From assembly GCA_025966435.1 (NCBI GenBank), contig JAICRQ010000248.1, forward strand, positions 1 through 5,724: 5,724 nt of DNA, read 5' to 3'. Positions 1 to 5,013 of this stretch are shown here, piece by piece (the stretch's first letter is position 1; the number at the start of each line of letters is the position of its first letter). The DNA comes from Anaerolineales bacterium. Lineage in GTDB: Bacteria; Chloroflexota; Anaerolineae; Anaerolineales; Villigracilaceae. The position numbers and the translations under genes were made by a program. The notes below the pieces were generated by a model. It was not told the DNA's origin, ran no database searches, and saw only the letters and a program-made list of their open reading frames with translations.

Positions 1-1
1 G

Positions 2-325
2 CTGACAGACCAGGCTCTCCTGAACCGGGGTGGCACAGAGCTCGTATGGGAATTGGCGATTGACGATCACGTGATAGACCTGGCTTCCTTCGGCACGTTT
101 GACTATGTGATGCCCGCCATGTCTGCAAGCCCTTCGCCTATCCGGGAAGTCTTCGCAAGAGTGACGGACTGGAACCTCGTGATGACCAATCTCAACCCCG
201 GTGAACACACCCTGCACTTCCGGGCACAAGACGATTCAGCGCAATATCACTGGCTGGTCAACCTGGTCGTCGAGCCCGCAGACAACGTTGACATCAGTGC
301 TGCACCATTTCCTCTACACTCATGA
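2..325 (+). CDS. Secreted beta-rich protein of unknown function, 3' end only (paralogue of 4014-4676)
   Basis: The reading frame is open from the window edge to a TGA at 323-325, giving 107 C-terminal residues; the start lies outside the window. A TTG at position 53 lies inside the conserved domain and is not a credible start. By hand alignment 41 of about 79 positions match the product of 4014-4676: WEL..DD, LA.FGT.DYV.P.M, PS..REVF, T.W..V.TNL.PG.HT and Y.W.VNLV.E. The alternating hydrophobic pattern and the PG-type turn suggest a beta-sandwich domain. From the paralogue, which has a signal peptide, I infer that this protein is exported too. Function is not recognised. It ends about 75 bp before a strong terminator, so it is probably the last gene of its transcript. 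Confidence 0.8.
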   Translation: MTDQALLNRGGTELVWELAIDDHVIDLASFGTFDYVMPAMSASPSPIREVFARVTDWNLVMTNLNPGEHTLHFRAQDDSAQYHWLVNLVVEPADNVDISAAPFPLHS

Positions 326-398
326 ACGGGGAATAGCACTGGCAGATGAAAATGGGGGTGACGGGGGCTATCAACTGCTACATGAGTCGCAGGTTTGC

Positions 399-460
399 TG
401 AGGCAGAACGTGTGACCTGAGAGGAAAGAGAATGGCGCACGTTCTGCCTCATATCTTTTC
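399..460 (+). terminator. Strong intrinsic terminator after the left secreted-protein gene
   Basis: A perfect 14-bp inverted repeat (399-412 TGAGGCAGAACGTG against 438-451) encloses a 25-nt loop and is followed by the pyrimidine-rich tract TATCTTTTC. It separates the left secreted-protein gene from the peptide genes, which therefore need their own promoters. Confidence 0.8.
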
Positions 461-479
461 TAATAAAGGAGGTGGTTTT

Positions 480-578
480 TTGAGAAGTGTGTCCTACACT
501 AACTGTGTCGGCTTTGCCCTGACCCTATGGGCCAATATTGAATTCGATGACTTACTAAGAAAGGATGTGTACTCATGA
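480..578 (+). CDS. Possible 32-aa leader ORF overlapping the first peptide gene
   Basis: A TTG-initiated frame (TTG AGA AGT GTG ...) follows a near-perfect SD, AAAGGAGGTG at 465-474, at suitable spacing. It ends in TGA at 576-578, and the upstream TCA/TGA boundary overlaps the ATG of the 26-aa peptide gene at 575 (ATGA overlap). That arrangement is typical of translational coupling. The product would be 32 residues, weakly hydrophobic in the middle (GFALTLWANIEF), with one Cys and no known motif. Against it: the block conserved upstream of both peptide genes 1 and 2 lies inside this frame and looks like a promoter, and the frame is not preserved before peptide 2. It may be chance or a leader. 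Confidence 0.35.
   Translation: MRSVSYTNCVGFALTLWANIEFDDLLRKDVYS
513..541 (+). promoter_or_regulatory. Conserved upstream block / candidate promoter of peptide gene 1
   Basis: TGCCCTG (515-521) and ATATTG (535-540) lie 60 and 40 nt before the ATG at 575. The same two boxes occur 59 and 40 nt before the ATG of peptide gene 2, with about 17 of 25 bases shared across the block. A TACACTA motif further upstream also recurs (495 here, 1009 there). Read as a promoter, -35 would be TTTGCC and -10 TATTGA with a 17-bp spacer, and the leader would be about 27 nt. The match to the sigma-70 consensus is weak, so an activator or alternative sigma factor is possible. Confidence 0.45.
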
Positions 579-655
579 AAAAGTTGACCATTCGCTATAT
601 TCGGTATGTACTGGCGTTGCTTGCTAATGTCGGTTTTGGCAGAAACCTCAACTGA
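575..655 (+). CDS. Short precursor-like peptide 1 (26 aa, MKKL...FGRNLN)
   Basis: ATG at 575 is preceded by AAAGGA at 561-565 with about 9-nt spacing, and the gene ends in TGA at 653-655. The peptide has a basic start (MKKLTIRYIRY), a hydrophobic helix (VLALLANVGF) and a polar tail (GRNLN). It is very like peptide 2 (1094-1174): both contain MKKL, RYIRY, ALLANVGF and a C-terminal Asn. The codons differ widely (CGC TAT ATT CGG against CGC TAC ATT CGC; CTT GCT AAT GTC against CTC GCC AAC GTT) while the residues agree, which indicates selection on protein. Basic-hydrophobic-polar layout is seen in precursors of peptide pheromones such as streptococcal SHPs and enterococcal sex pheromones; similarity here is of design, not sequence. 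The residues kept with peptide 3 suggest the active part is near FGRNLN. Confidence 0.8.
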   Translation: MKKLTIRYIRYVLALLANVGFGRNLN

Positions 656-712
656 GGTAATCACGTACCTGATTTAGCATACAGTTCCTTATAGTAAACC
701 GAATACGACAGC

Positions 713-750
713 GCTGGCTGAGGGAGGTATTCTTCGGCCAGCCCTGTTTC
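713..750 (+). terminator. Weak intrinsic terminator-like hairpin after peptide gene 1
   Basis: GCTGGCTGA (713-721) pairs with TCGGCCAGC (734-742), nine pairs with one G-U, and is followed by CCTGTTTC. The U-tract is poor, so this may be a partial terminator or RNA-end stabiliser for the peptide 1 transcript. Confidence 0.45.
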
Positions 751-867
751 ATCCAGATAATTACAGACTCCAAACATATTAAGGGACTATCAGCTTTTCT
801 CTGTCGGAATGCGGTCAGTCACAAAGGGAACGATACTGCTGTTTTCACGTCTCTTAGATTAAATTGG

Positions 868-892
868 GTGTTGTAATATAGCTTTACAACAC
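868..892. repeat. 9-bp perfect dyad, possible operator
   Basis: GTGTTGTAA (868-876) and TTACAACAC (884-892) form a perfect inverted repeat with a 7-bp centre. There is no T-tract on either side, so an operator or small RNA stem is likelier than a terminator. It sits about 200 bp before peptide gene 2. Confidence 0.4.
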
Positions 893-1031
893 GATGGCTG
901 AATATACTGAAGCAATCTGAAAGCAAAAACGAAAGCTGTAAGCTCCGTTTGTCCGCACTCTTCGCCTTTTGGTTCAGCAACGAAGGATGTCACGTCTATG
1001 CGGAAACTTACACTACATTAATACCTTCCTG

Positions 1032-1060
1032 TTGTGCCCTGGCTCTGATAGTCATATTGG
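1032..1060 (+). promoter_or_regulatory. Conserved upstream block / candidate promoter of peptide gene 2
   Basis: TGCCCTG (1035-1041) and ATATTG (1054-1059) match the block upstream of peptide gene 1 in both sequence and distance to the ATG. Possible boxes are TTGTGC (1032-1037) and TATTGG (1055-1060), 17 bp apart. Peptide gene 3 has no such block, so it is probably co-transcribed with gene 2. Confidence 0.45.
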
Positions 1061-1093
1061 TTTTAAACAATCCATAAAAAGGAGAACCTATTA

Positions 1094-1174
1094 ATGAAAA
1101 AGCTCATCGTCCGCTACATTCGCTATGCCTTGGCTCTGCTCGCCAACGTTGGATTCAAACTGTCGATGAACTAA
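1094..1174 (+). CDS. Short precursor-like peptide 2 (26 aa, MKKL...GFKLSMN)
   Basis: ATG at 1094 follows a strong SD (AAAAAGGAG, 1076-1084) and the gene ends in TAA at 1172-1174. The peptide reads MKKLIVRYIRYALALLANVG then FKLSMN. It shares length and most residues with peptide 1 but not its last hexapeptide (FKLSMN against GRNLN), apart from the final Asn. If the tail is the mature product, the two genes would give different variants. A 48-bp gap with no terminator leads to peptide gene 3, so the two are likely one transcript. It has no Cys, so disulfide, lanthionine or thiolactone chemistry is excluded. Membrane-inserted, type II-like orientation (basic N terminus inside) is inferred. Confidence 0.85.
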   Translation: MKKLIVRYIRYALALLANVGFKLSMN

Positions 1175-1222
1175 CAAACGCAACTATATCAGCACCTTTT
1201 TTCGAATAAGGAAACCTAAGCT

Positions 1223-1315
1223 ATGAAAAAGCTCATCCTCGACATCAGCTCTATGTTGGCCTGGTTTCGGGAATTGTGGTGGAAAGTCGTTCGTTTTGGA
1301 AGAAGTCTCAATTGA
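1223..1315 (+). CDS. Short precursor-like peptide 3 (30 aa, MKKL...FGRSLN)
   Basis: ATG at 1223 follows AAGGA (1208-1212) at about 10 nt, and the gene ends in TGA at 1313-1315. It keeps the MKKLI start and the FGRSLN end, matching FGRNLN of peptide 1. The middle differs: it is rich in Trp and has scattered charges (DISSMLAWFRELWWKVVRF), so it looks like an amphipathic helix rather than a plain membrane span. It may be a divergent family member with a different membrane mode. Conservation only at the two ends supports a leader/core design. It is the last gene before the terminator at 1372-1405. Confidence 0.75.
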   Translation: MKKLILDISSMLAWFRELWWKVVRFGRSLN

Positions 1316-1371
1316 GACGCTCATCTGACTGATTGAGCGCGGAGTTGCTTCGGAACTGAATACAACAATGT

Positions 1372-1405
1372 CAACCGAGGGAGAGATCCTTCGGTTGCTC
1401 TTTTT
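1372..1405 (+). terminator. Strong intrinsic terminator of the peptide operon
   Basis: CAACCGAGGG (1372-1381) pairs with CCTTCGGTTG (1388-1397), ten pairs with one G-U and a 6-nt loop, followed directly by CTCTTTTT. It lies 57 bp after the stop of peptide gene 3 and before the converging protease gene. An open frame from 1368 overlaps this hairpin and the protease gene and is not taken as coding. Confidence 0.9.
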
Positions 1406-1490
1406 AATGTCTAGGTTAACTCAAATACGCGGTTTTCTTGGTTTCCTGAACGTTTATTTTAATCTGATACAGAGACGCCGCTGGCGAATA

Positions 1491-2330
1491 TTATTTGGTT
1501 GGCTCGGCCTGCAGATATTGCCACGTAGTTCTCTCTGGACGCCGTTGGATCCAATAGGCGTACTGGCACACCATCAGGGGTCCCAATACGACCATAACAG
1601 GGAAAATTTCAACAAAGCCAAATAGAACGCTCAGGATTAGCAGTCCAATGGCTCCGAGCCCAAAGGCCATGGCGAAAATACCAGCCATACGGCCGAAGGC
1701 TTTGCGCATCACCAAGGGAAACACGGCGGTCAGCACCAGATCGCCTAAGCCGATGCCCAGCCATGGTCCGGCTGCGTTTATGGGCCAGGCTATTGTGGGG
1801 GCGAAAGGCAATCCATCCAACCGGGCAAAGAGGTCATTCATCAGGGGAAGAAGCGATGTAGCAATCAGATCGTAGACGGCCAGGGCAGCTCCAAGGATCG
1901 CCGCGTGGCGAGCCTTCATGCCGCTTTGCGCCCAAAGGTTTGTGACCCCCACTACGGAGATCAACATGACAATATTATTGATCGCGAGGAACCAGACTGG
2001 ATTAATGTCAGGTGCTAGTGCAGTAAAAAGATCCGCCCCAGCTAGGACAAGAGTTACCAGCCAAATGAACCAGCTTGATTTCAGGACTGGCTCCCACGTA
2101 AAGTACAGAATACTCAAGCCGGCAAGCGTCAGTAGGACTATTACCATCCAGATAGGCAGCATAAGATACAAAAGTGGGACAAGAATCACCATCACGAGCA
2201 TCACGGCGACATCACCCAAGTTGAATACACCAATAGGTGGGCGGGTCATTGTGTAACGGCGGAAATAAAGCCAGGCGAGGATTACCGAGGTAACAACATG
2301 AAACAGAACAACGATTGACGCCAAAACCAT
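1491..2330 (-). CDS. Presenilin/SPP-like GxGD intramembrane aspartyl protease (279 aa)
   Basis: The protein is almost wholly hydrophobic, with about nine membrane segments (roughly 1-23, 38-57, 60-79, 85-105, 111-133, 140-165, 182-207, 214-237, 242-260), the number typical of presenilin and signal peptide peptidase (family A22). The catalytic signature is visible: LAVYDLIAT with Asp154 in segment 6 and GIGLGD with Asp197 in segment 7. LAVYDLIA closely resembles human presenilin VYDLVAV, and GLGD is identical. The segment 9 PAL motif is less clear: FPVMVVLGPL (243-252) is the likely equivalent. It lacks the CxxC of type IV prepilin peptidases, which also use GxGD. ATG at 2330 has AAGGAG at 6-nt spacing, directly after the ligase stop, so the two genes form an operon. 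I infer that it cuts a membrane-inserted substrate, and the small peptides encoded opposite are obvious candidates. Family call is fairly firm; substrate is unproven. Confidence 0.75.
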   Translation of the reverse strand: MVLASIVVLFHVVTSVILAWLYFRRYTMTRPPIGVFNLGDVAVMLVMVILVPLLYLMLPIWMVIVLLTLAGLSILYFTWEPVLKSSWFIWLVTLVLAGADLFTALAPDINPVWFLAINNIVMLISVVGVTNLWAQSGMKARHAAILGAALAVYDLIATSLLPLMNDLFARLDGLPFAPTIAWPINAAGPWLGIGLGDLVLTAVFPLVMRKAFGRMAGIFAMAFGLGAIGLLILSVLFGFVEIFPVMVVLGPLMVCQYAYWIQRRPERTTWQYLQAEPTK

Positions 2331-2342
2331 TTCCCACTCCTT

Positions 2343-3794
2343 CTATAGCTTTATAACTGATCGCTCAAACAATATCTCGCGCAGGTCACAGCGCAGAGGG
2401 AGTTGATGCTGCAGTTGACTTGGATCTTCCTCCAGATAGAGTTCACATACTGGTACACCCCGTTCTTCAAGGGATTGACCAATCCTATTCCGAATCGAGC
2501 TGTCTATCTTGCGCACCGCGACCTCGACAGCAACTCCACCCTCAATAGCCCAGAAACCACAACGCGCAGGCAAAGGCACCTCTTCGAGAGACTCGAGTGC
2601 CTCTCGGATTTGCCTCGGATATACCCATCCGTTCGCGGTGCGAATAGCAAGGCGCAGCTTGCCCAGAAGGTCTGTCGTAGCAGTCCAATGCTTTAAACTG
2701 CAGCCCAACGGACCGAAAACTGGCTGCACCAGGTCCTCGGTATCATAGCGGAGCACGACACTTGCCTCCCGGTAGGGCGCGAACGGTGTAACAACCATCG
2801 TTCCCGTTTGTCCTGGCTTCCCTGGCTGTGCAGTATCCGGATCGACGATTTCCAACAGGCCCTGCGAAGGCTCGAAGTGCAGGTGACCTTCTTCACAGAA
2901 TGTTGCTCCGAACGGCCAAGTTTCTGTCATGGCATAGCTCTGGATGAACTCCACGGAGCCGAAGAGCTTCCGGCAACGACGTTTCAGCCCCTCCGTGACA
3001 ATCTCGCCGCCGACCGAGATGTGGTCTACCCCGAAATCTTTTGGGCTGTAGCCACTGTTCAGACCACACTCGACTAGCTCGCCCAAGTAGGAAGCATACG
3101 TGTTCAGGAAACTGGCACGATTCTTTTTGCCCGGCAGATGATGTGATTCGGAAAGCAATGCAAGCGCCTGGGCAGGATCGACCAAACCAGTCTGGTACCA
3201 GACTGCTCCAATGCGCTGTACAGCCTGAGAGAAACAGGTGTTACCAAGCGTGGCGCGTGACGAGGTGCTGATCTGAACGATATCTTCCGGAGTTATCTGA
3301 CCGCTCTGGAGAAAGCTGATTGCCGCTAGCAGACCAGTCGCCTGGATCTCACGCGCCGTGAAATAGACACTAGTTGGCTTTCCTGTCGTCCCGGTTGTCG
3401 TGGTGCGGAATGCGGGATTCGATCCTCGACGCACGAATGCATCCGGATTGTTGAGCAGCGCCTTTTTCGGCGTTACTGGAATACGCGCGATGTCTTCAAA
3501 GGTGAGTCTGCTGGGGTCGACGCCCAGGGTGGTAAATTGGGAGCTGTAATAATCTGTTTCCTCAGCCGCGCGCACTGCTTGCTTTCGAAAGCGGCGGATC
3601 TGCACATCCCGGCGTGTCTCCTCATCCAGCTCGGGTCCACCCAGAAACTCAGCACTGTCTGCGCCCAGCGACCCGAATTCCTGCTTCGTGGCAAGAATCC
3701 CATCGACCAGCCTGTCGAGCGAGCGCAAATCAAATGGAACGGCGAACAGAACAGATGCAGCATAGCGTAGTTGGGCGAAAGCAGATTCGAACAT
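2343..3794 (-). CDS. PaaK/LuxE-like adenylate-forming enzyme (483 aa)
   Basis: This belongs to the ANL superfamily, nearest in style to phenylacetate-CoA ligase, CapK and LuxE proteins, which activate a carboxylate with ATP as acyl-AMP. Visible motifs are the phosphate loop TTTTGTTGKPT (131-141), SYAMTET (286-292, the YGxTE motif), RYDTEDLV (349-356, matching YRTGDL) and a C-terminal domain from about 375 with GWVYPRQIREAL (389-400), matching the usual VxPxEIE segment. Two expected features are weak: the hinge GRxDD reads LLGKLRLAIRT, and the end (QLPLRCDLREILFERS) has no clear catalytic Lys. It may therefore carry out only the adenylation step or use an unusual acceptor. ATG at 3794 follows AGGA at 6 nt. 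It is the first gene of a two-gene operon with the protease, 12 nt apart. Its acid substrate cannot be read from the sequence; peptide C termini or a fatty/aryl acid are both possible. Confidence 0.8.
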   Translation of the reverse strand: MFESAFAQLRYAASVLFAVPFDLRSLDRLVDGILATKQEFGSLGADSAEFLGGPELDEETRRDVQIRRFRKQAVRAAEETDYYSSQFTTLGVDPSRLTFEDIARIPVTPKKALLNNPDAFVRRGSNPAFRTTTTGTTGKPTSVYFTAREIQATGLLAAISFLQSGQITPEDIVQISTSSRATLGNTCFSQAVQRIGAVWYQTGLVDPAQALALLSESHHLPGKKNRASFLNTYASYLGELVECGLNSGYSPKDFGVDHISVGGEIVTEGLKRRCRKLFGSVEFIQSYAMTETWPFGATFCEEGHLHFEPSQGLLEIVDPDTAQPGKPGQTGTMVVTPFAPYREASVVLRYDTEDLVQPVFGPLGCSLKHWTATTDLLGKLRLAIRTANGWVYPRQIREALESLEEVPLPARCGFWAIEGGVAVEVAVRKIDSSIRNRIGQSLEERGVPVCELYLEEDPSQLQHQLPLRCDLREILFERSVIKL

Positions 3795-3850
3795 AGATAA
3801 TCCTGTAATGACAACAGTCTAAAAAGGAAGGTGACCGTACCGTTGGGATA

Positions 3851-3859
3851 TTAATCCAT
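3851..3859 (-). other. Start-stop mini-ORF (Met-Asp-stop) in the ligase leader
   Basis: On the minus strand AAAGGAGTGG (3861-3870) is followed at normal spacing by ATG GAT TAA. The SD is much better than that of the ligase itself (AGGA). Ribosomes loading here would stop after two codons, 56 nt before the ligase start. It could be a translational control element or the remnant of a gene start. Confidence 0.3.
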
Positions 3860-3888
3860 TCCACTCCTTTCATTCGGCCGGTGCTCGC

Positions 3889-3917
3889 ATTATATCTCCA
3901 AACCCTTACGAATTAAA
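3889..3917 (-). promoter_or_regulatory. Candidate promoter of the ligase-protease operon
   Basis: On the minus strand a perfect TATAAT (3894-3889) has TTTAAT (3917-3912) 17 bp upstream, a weak -35. The start would be near 3882, leaving a leader of about 88 nt. The A/T-rich dyad CGAATT..AATTCG (3909-3927) overlaps the -35, so a repressor or activator site there is possible. Confidence 0.5.
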
Positions 3918-4013
3918 TAAAAATTCGGTTTAGACATGCCTTTCTGACACGTTCGCGACACGCCCCTTCAATAGACTGGATACAGACGATATTCAGAGTT
4001 GGAGGAGGCTGCG

Positions 4014-4676
4014 ATGATCGACTTCTATTTTACCGATTTTGCCAGGCTGGTTATAGCATTCGTGCTTGCGTTTCTTCAATCGGATACAGCGTTAGCGCAT
4101 ACGTCCATGATCACGGTGGGGGATGAGATCGATGGCATGACTCTCACAACCGGCGCGGCGGATGCCCGTCCGCTCTGGGTGTTCTGCTCCTCCGAGGTGG
4201 ACGAAAATGTTACGACAGCCAACTGCCAGGTGCCCCAAATCTCCAGGCTCGCCATCGGACATGTTTTTATGGAGCGAGAGGATGTTTTTGACAGCACGCA
4301 ATGGTCCGACTTGCAATGGGAACTCTACCTGGACGACCAGTATATAAACCTGGCTCAGTTCGGCACCTATGATTATGTCTTGCCGAGTATGGCGCCCAAC
4401 CCTTCCCTGGTTCGAGAGGTGTTCATGAAATTCACAGCCTGGGATATCGTGCTCACAAATCTACAGCCCGGCGCGCACACCATCGAGGGACGGGTATTTA
4501 CAGGCGCCGAAGAATACAGTTGGGTGGTCAATCTGGTGATCGAGGAGAAAACGTTAACGGAGTGGGCATCCAGCCGGGGAGGCAGAAAGTTCGGCAGCAT
4601 CCGCCTCTGGTCCGATTGCTTGCAGACGGGTAACCGGCTCTCGCCTTTCCATGGTTCGTGCATGGTGTATGTGTAA
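4014..4676 (+). CDS. Secreted beta-rich protein of unknown function (220 aa)
   Basis: ATG at 4014 is preceded by GGAGGAGG (4001-4008), so this start is preferred to the upstream in-frame TTG at 3999, which overlaps the SD. An N-terminal signal peptide is clear: hydrophobic LVIAFVLAF (12-20) and TALA-HT at 25-30, with likely cleavage after Ala28. Cys58 and Cys71 may form a disulfide outside the cell. Residues about 97-178 (QWELYLDD, FGTYDYVLPSM, LVREVF, LQPGAHT, YSWVVNLVIEE) match the protein at the left window edge. The roughly 40 residues after that are unlike the paralogue, richer in Arg, Ser and Cys, and may be a different or frameshifted tail. No function is recognised. It is divergent from the ligase gene with a 219-bp gap and ends before a strong terminator, so it is probably monocistronic. 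Confidence 0.85.
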   Translation: MIDFYFTDFARLVIAFVLAFLQSDTALAHTSMITVGDEIDGMTLTTGAADARPLWVFCSSEVDENVTTANCQVPQISRLAIGHVFMEREDVFDSTQWSDLQWELYLDDQYINLAQFGTYDYVLPSMAPNPSLVREVFMKFTAWDIVLTNLQPGAHTIEGRVFTGAEEYSWVVNLVIEEKTLTEWASSRGGRKFGSIRLWSDCLQTGNRLSPFHGSCMVYV

Positions 4677-4714
4677 GACCGGTAGAACTCCGAAGCGTTA
4701 TGTTTGTGAATGCA

Positions 4715-4758
4715 AATGCCTCGTCGATAGAAACCCGACGAGGCATTGATTTTGATTT
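4715..4758 (+). terminator. Intrinsic terminator after the right secreted-protein gene
   Basis: A perfect 12-bp inverted repeat, AATGCCTCGTCG (4715-4726) and CGACGAGGCATT (4736-4747), with a 9-nt loop is followed by GATTTTGATTT. It lies 38 bp after the stop codon. It may also serve the minus-strand genes ending at 4757, though the T-tract on that side is poor. Confidence 0.8.
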
Positions 4759-5013
4759 AAGTATCATCGAATTTACTCAGATAATCTTCGTCAGACTGTG
4801 TGGTGCTGGAACCGAGTTCTATTTTCTCGAATTCCGTCAGGAGCTGCTTGAGCAACCTGAGCGATTCCTCCCTGCTGTTAGCAGCAAGACCATATTTCTG
4901 AGTTCATTCATCACTTCGTAATGGATGCCGCTGTACCCTGCGCCAGTCCCTCCAGATTGGACACGGTCATAGGCATCATGATAGAGCTCGTCCAATCGGT
5001 AATATTCATCCAA
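4757..5013 (-). pseudogene. Frameshifted small acidic protein gene of unknown function (about 85 aa if repaired)
   Basis: Read from TTG at 5013, the frame gives LDEYYRLDELYHDAYDRV..GIHYEVMNELR, then loses protein-like character and hits TGA at 4837. In the -1 frame from about 4896, KYGLAANSREESLRLLKQLL, then TEFEKIELGSS..DEDYLSKFDDT runs to TAA at 4757. Adding one A to the AGAAAT at about 4894-4899 joins the two as a smooth EVMNELRKYGL helix. The best reading is a single-base loss (mutation or sequencing error). The start overlaps the 104-aa gene by 8 nt and has no clear SD, so it may depend on translational coupling or originally have been part of that gene. Acidic, helical; no family recognised. 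Confidence 0.55.

Larger units (their letters stand above)
656..1093. other. 438-bp intergenic region between peptide genes 1 and 2, hairpins only
   Basis: I see no convincing gene here. It holds a terminator-like stem (713-742), a 9-bp perfect dyad (868-892), an imperfect hairpin AAACG..AGCT-GTA-AGCT.CGTTT (927-950) and the conserved promoter-like block before peptide 2 (1032-1060). A 35-codon frame from ATG 987 ends TAA at 1092-1094, overlapping the peptide 2 start, but lacks a properly spaced SD and protein-like conservation. A regulatory RNA or operator region is possible. Confidence 0.5.

Noticed and set aside
346..420. 24-codon frame after the left secreted-protein gene
   Set aside because: No SD, runs into the terminator stem, and lacks the MKKL/LN ends of the peptide family.
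987..1094. 35-codon frame ending on the start of peptide gene 2
   Set aside because: AAGG touches the ATG with no spacing, the product has no protein-like pattern, and it does not resemble the frame before peptide 1; shared bases there look like a promoter block.
575..1315. AgrD-type cyclic autoinducer or lanthipeptide precursors
   Set aside because: None of the peptides has a Cys, and there is no AgrB, LanM or LanB-like gene in the window.
1368..1625. 85-codon + strand frame after the peptide genes
   Set aside because: It begins at the terminator hairpin, has no SD and overlaps the protease gene end on the other strand; the protein protease frame is far more convincing.
1491..2330. Type IV prepilin peptidase (also GxGD) for the membrane protein
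   Set aside because: No CxxC motifs and no pilin genes nearby; nine segments, VYDLIA and GLGD fit presenilin/SPP better.
4971..5008. ATG at 5009 (overlapping the TGA of the 104-aa gene) as start of a 32-codon gene
   Set aside because: Its product (MNITDWTSS...) lacks coding character, while the alternative frame over the same bases gives the better acidic helical protein.
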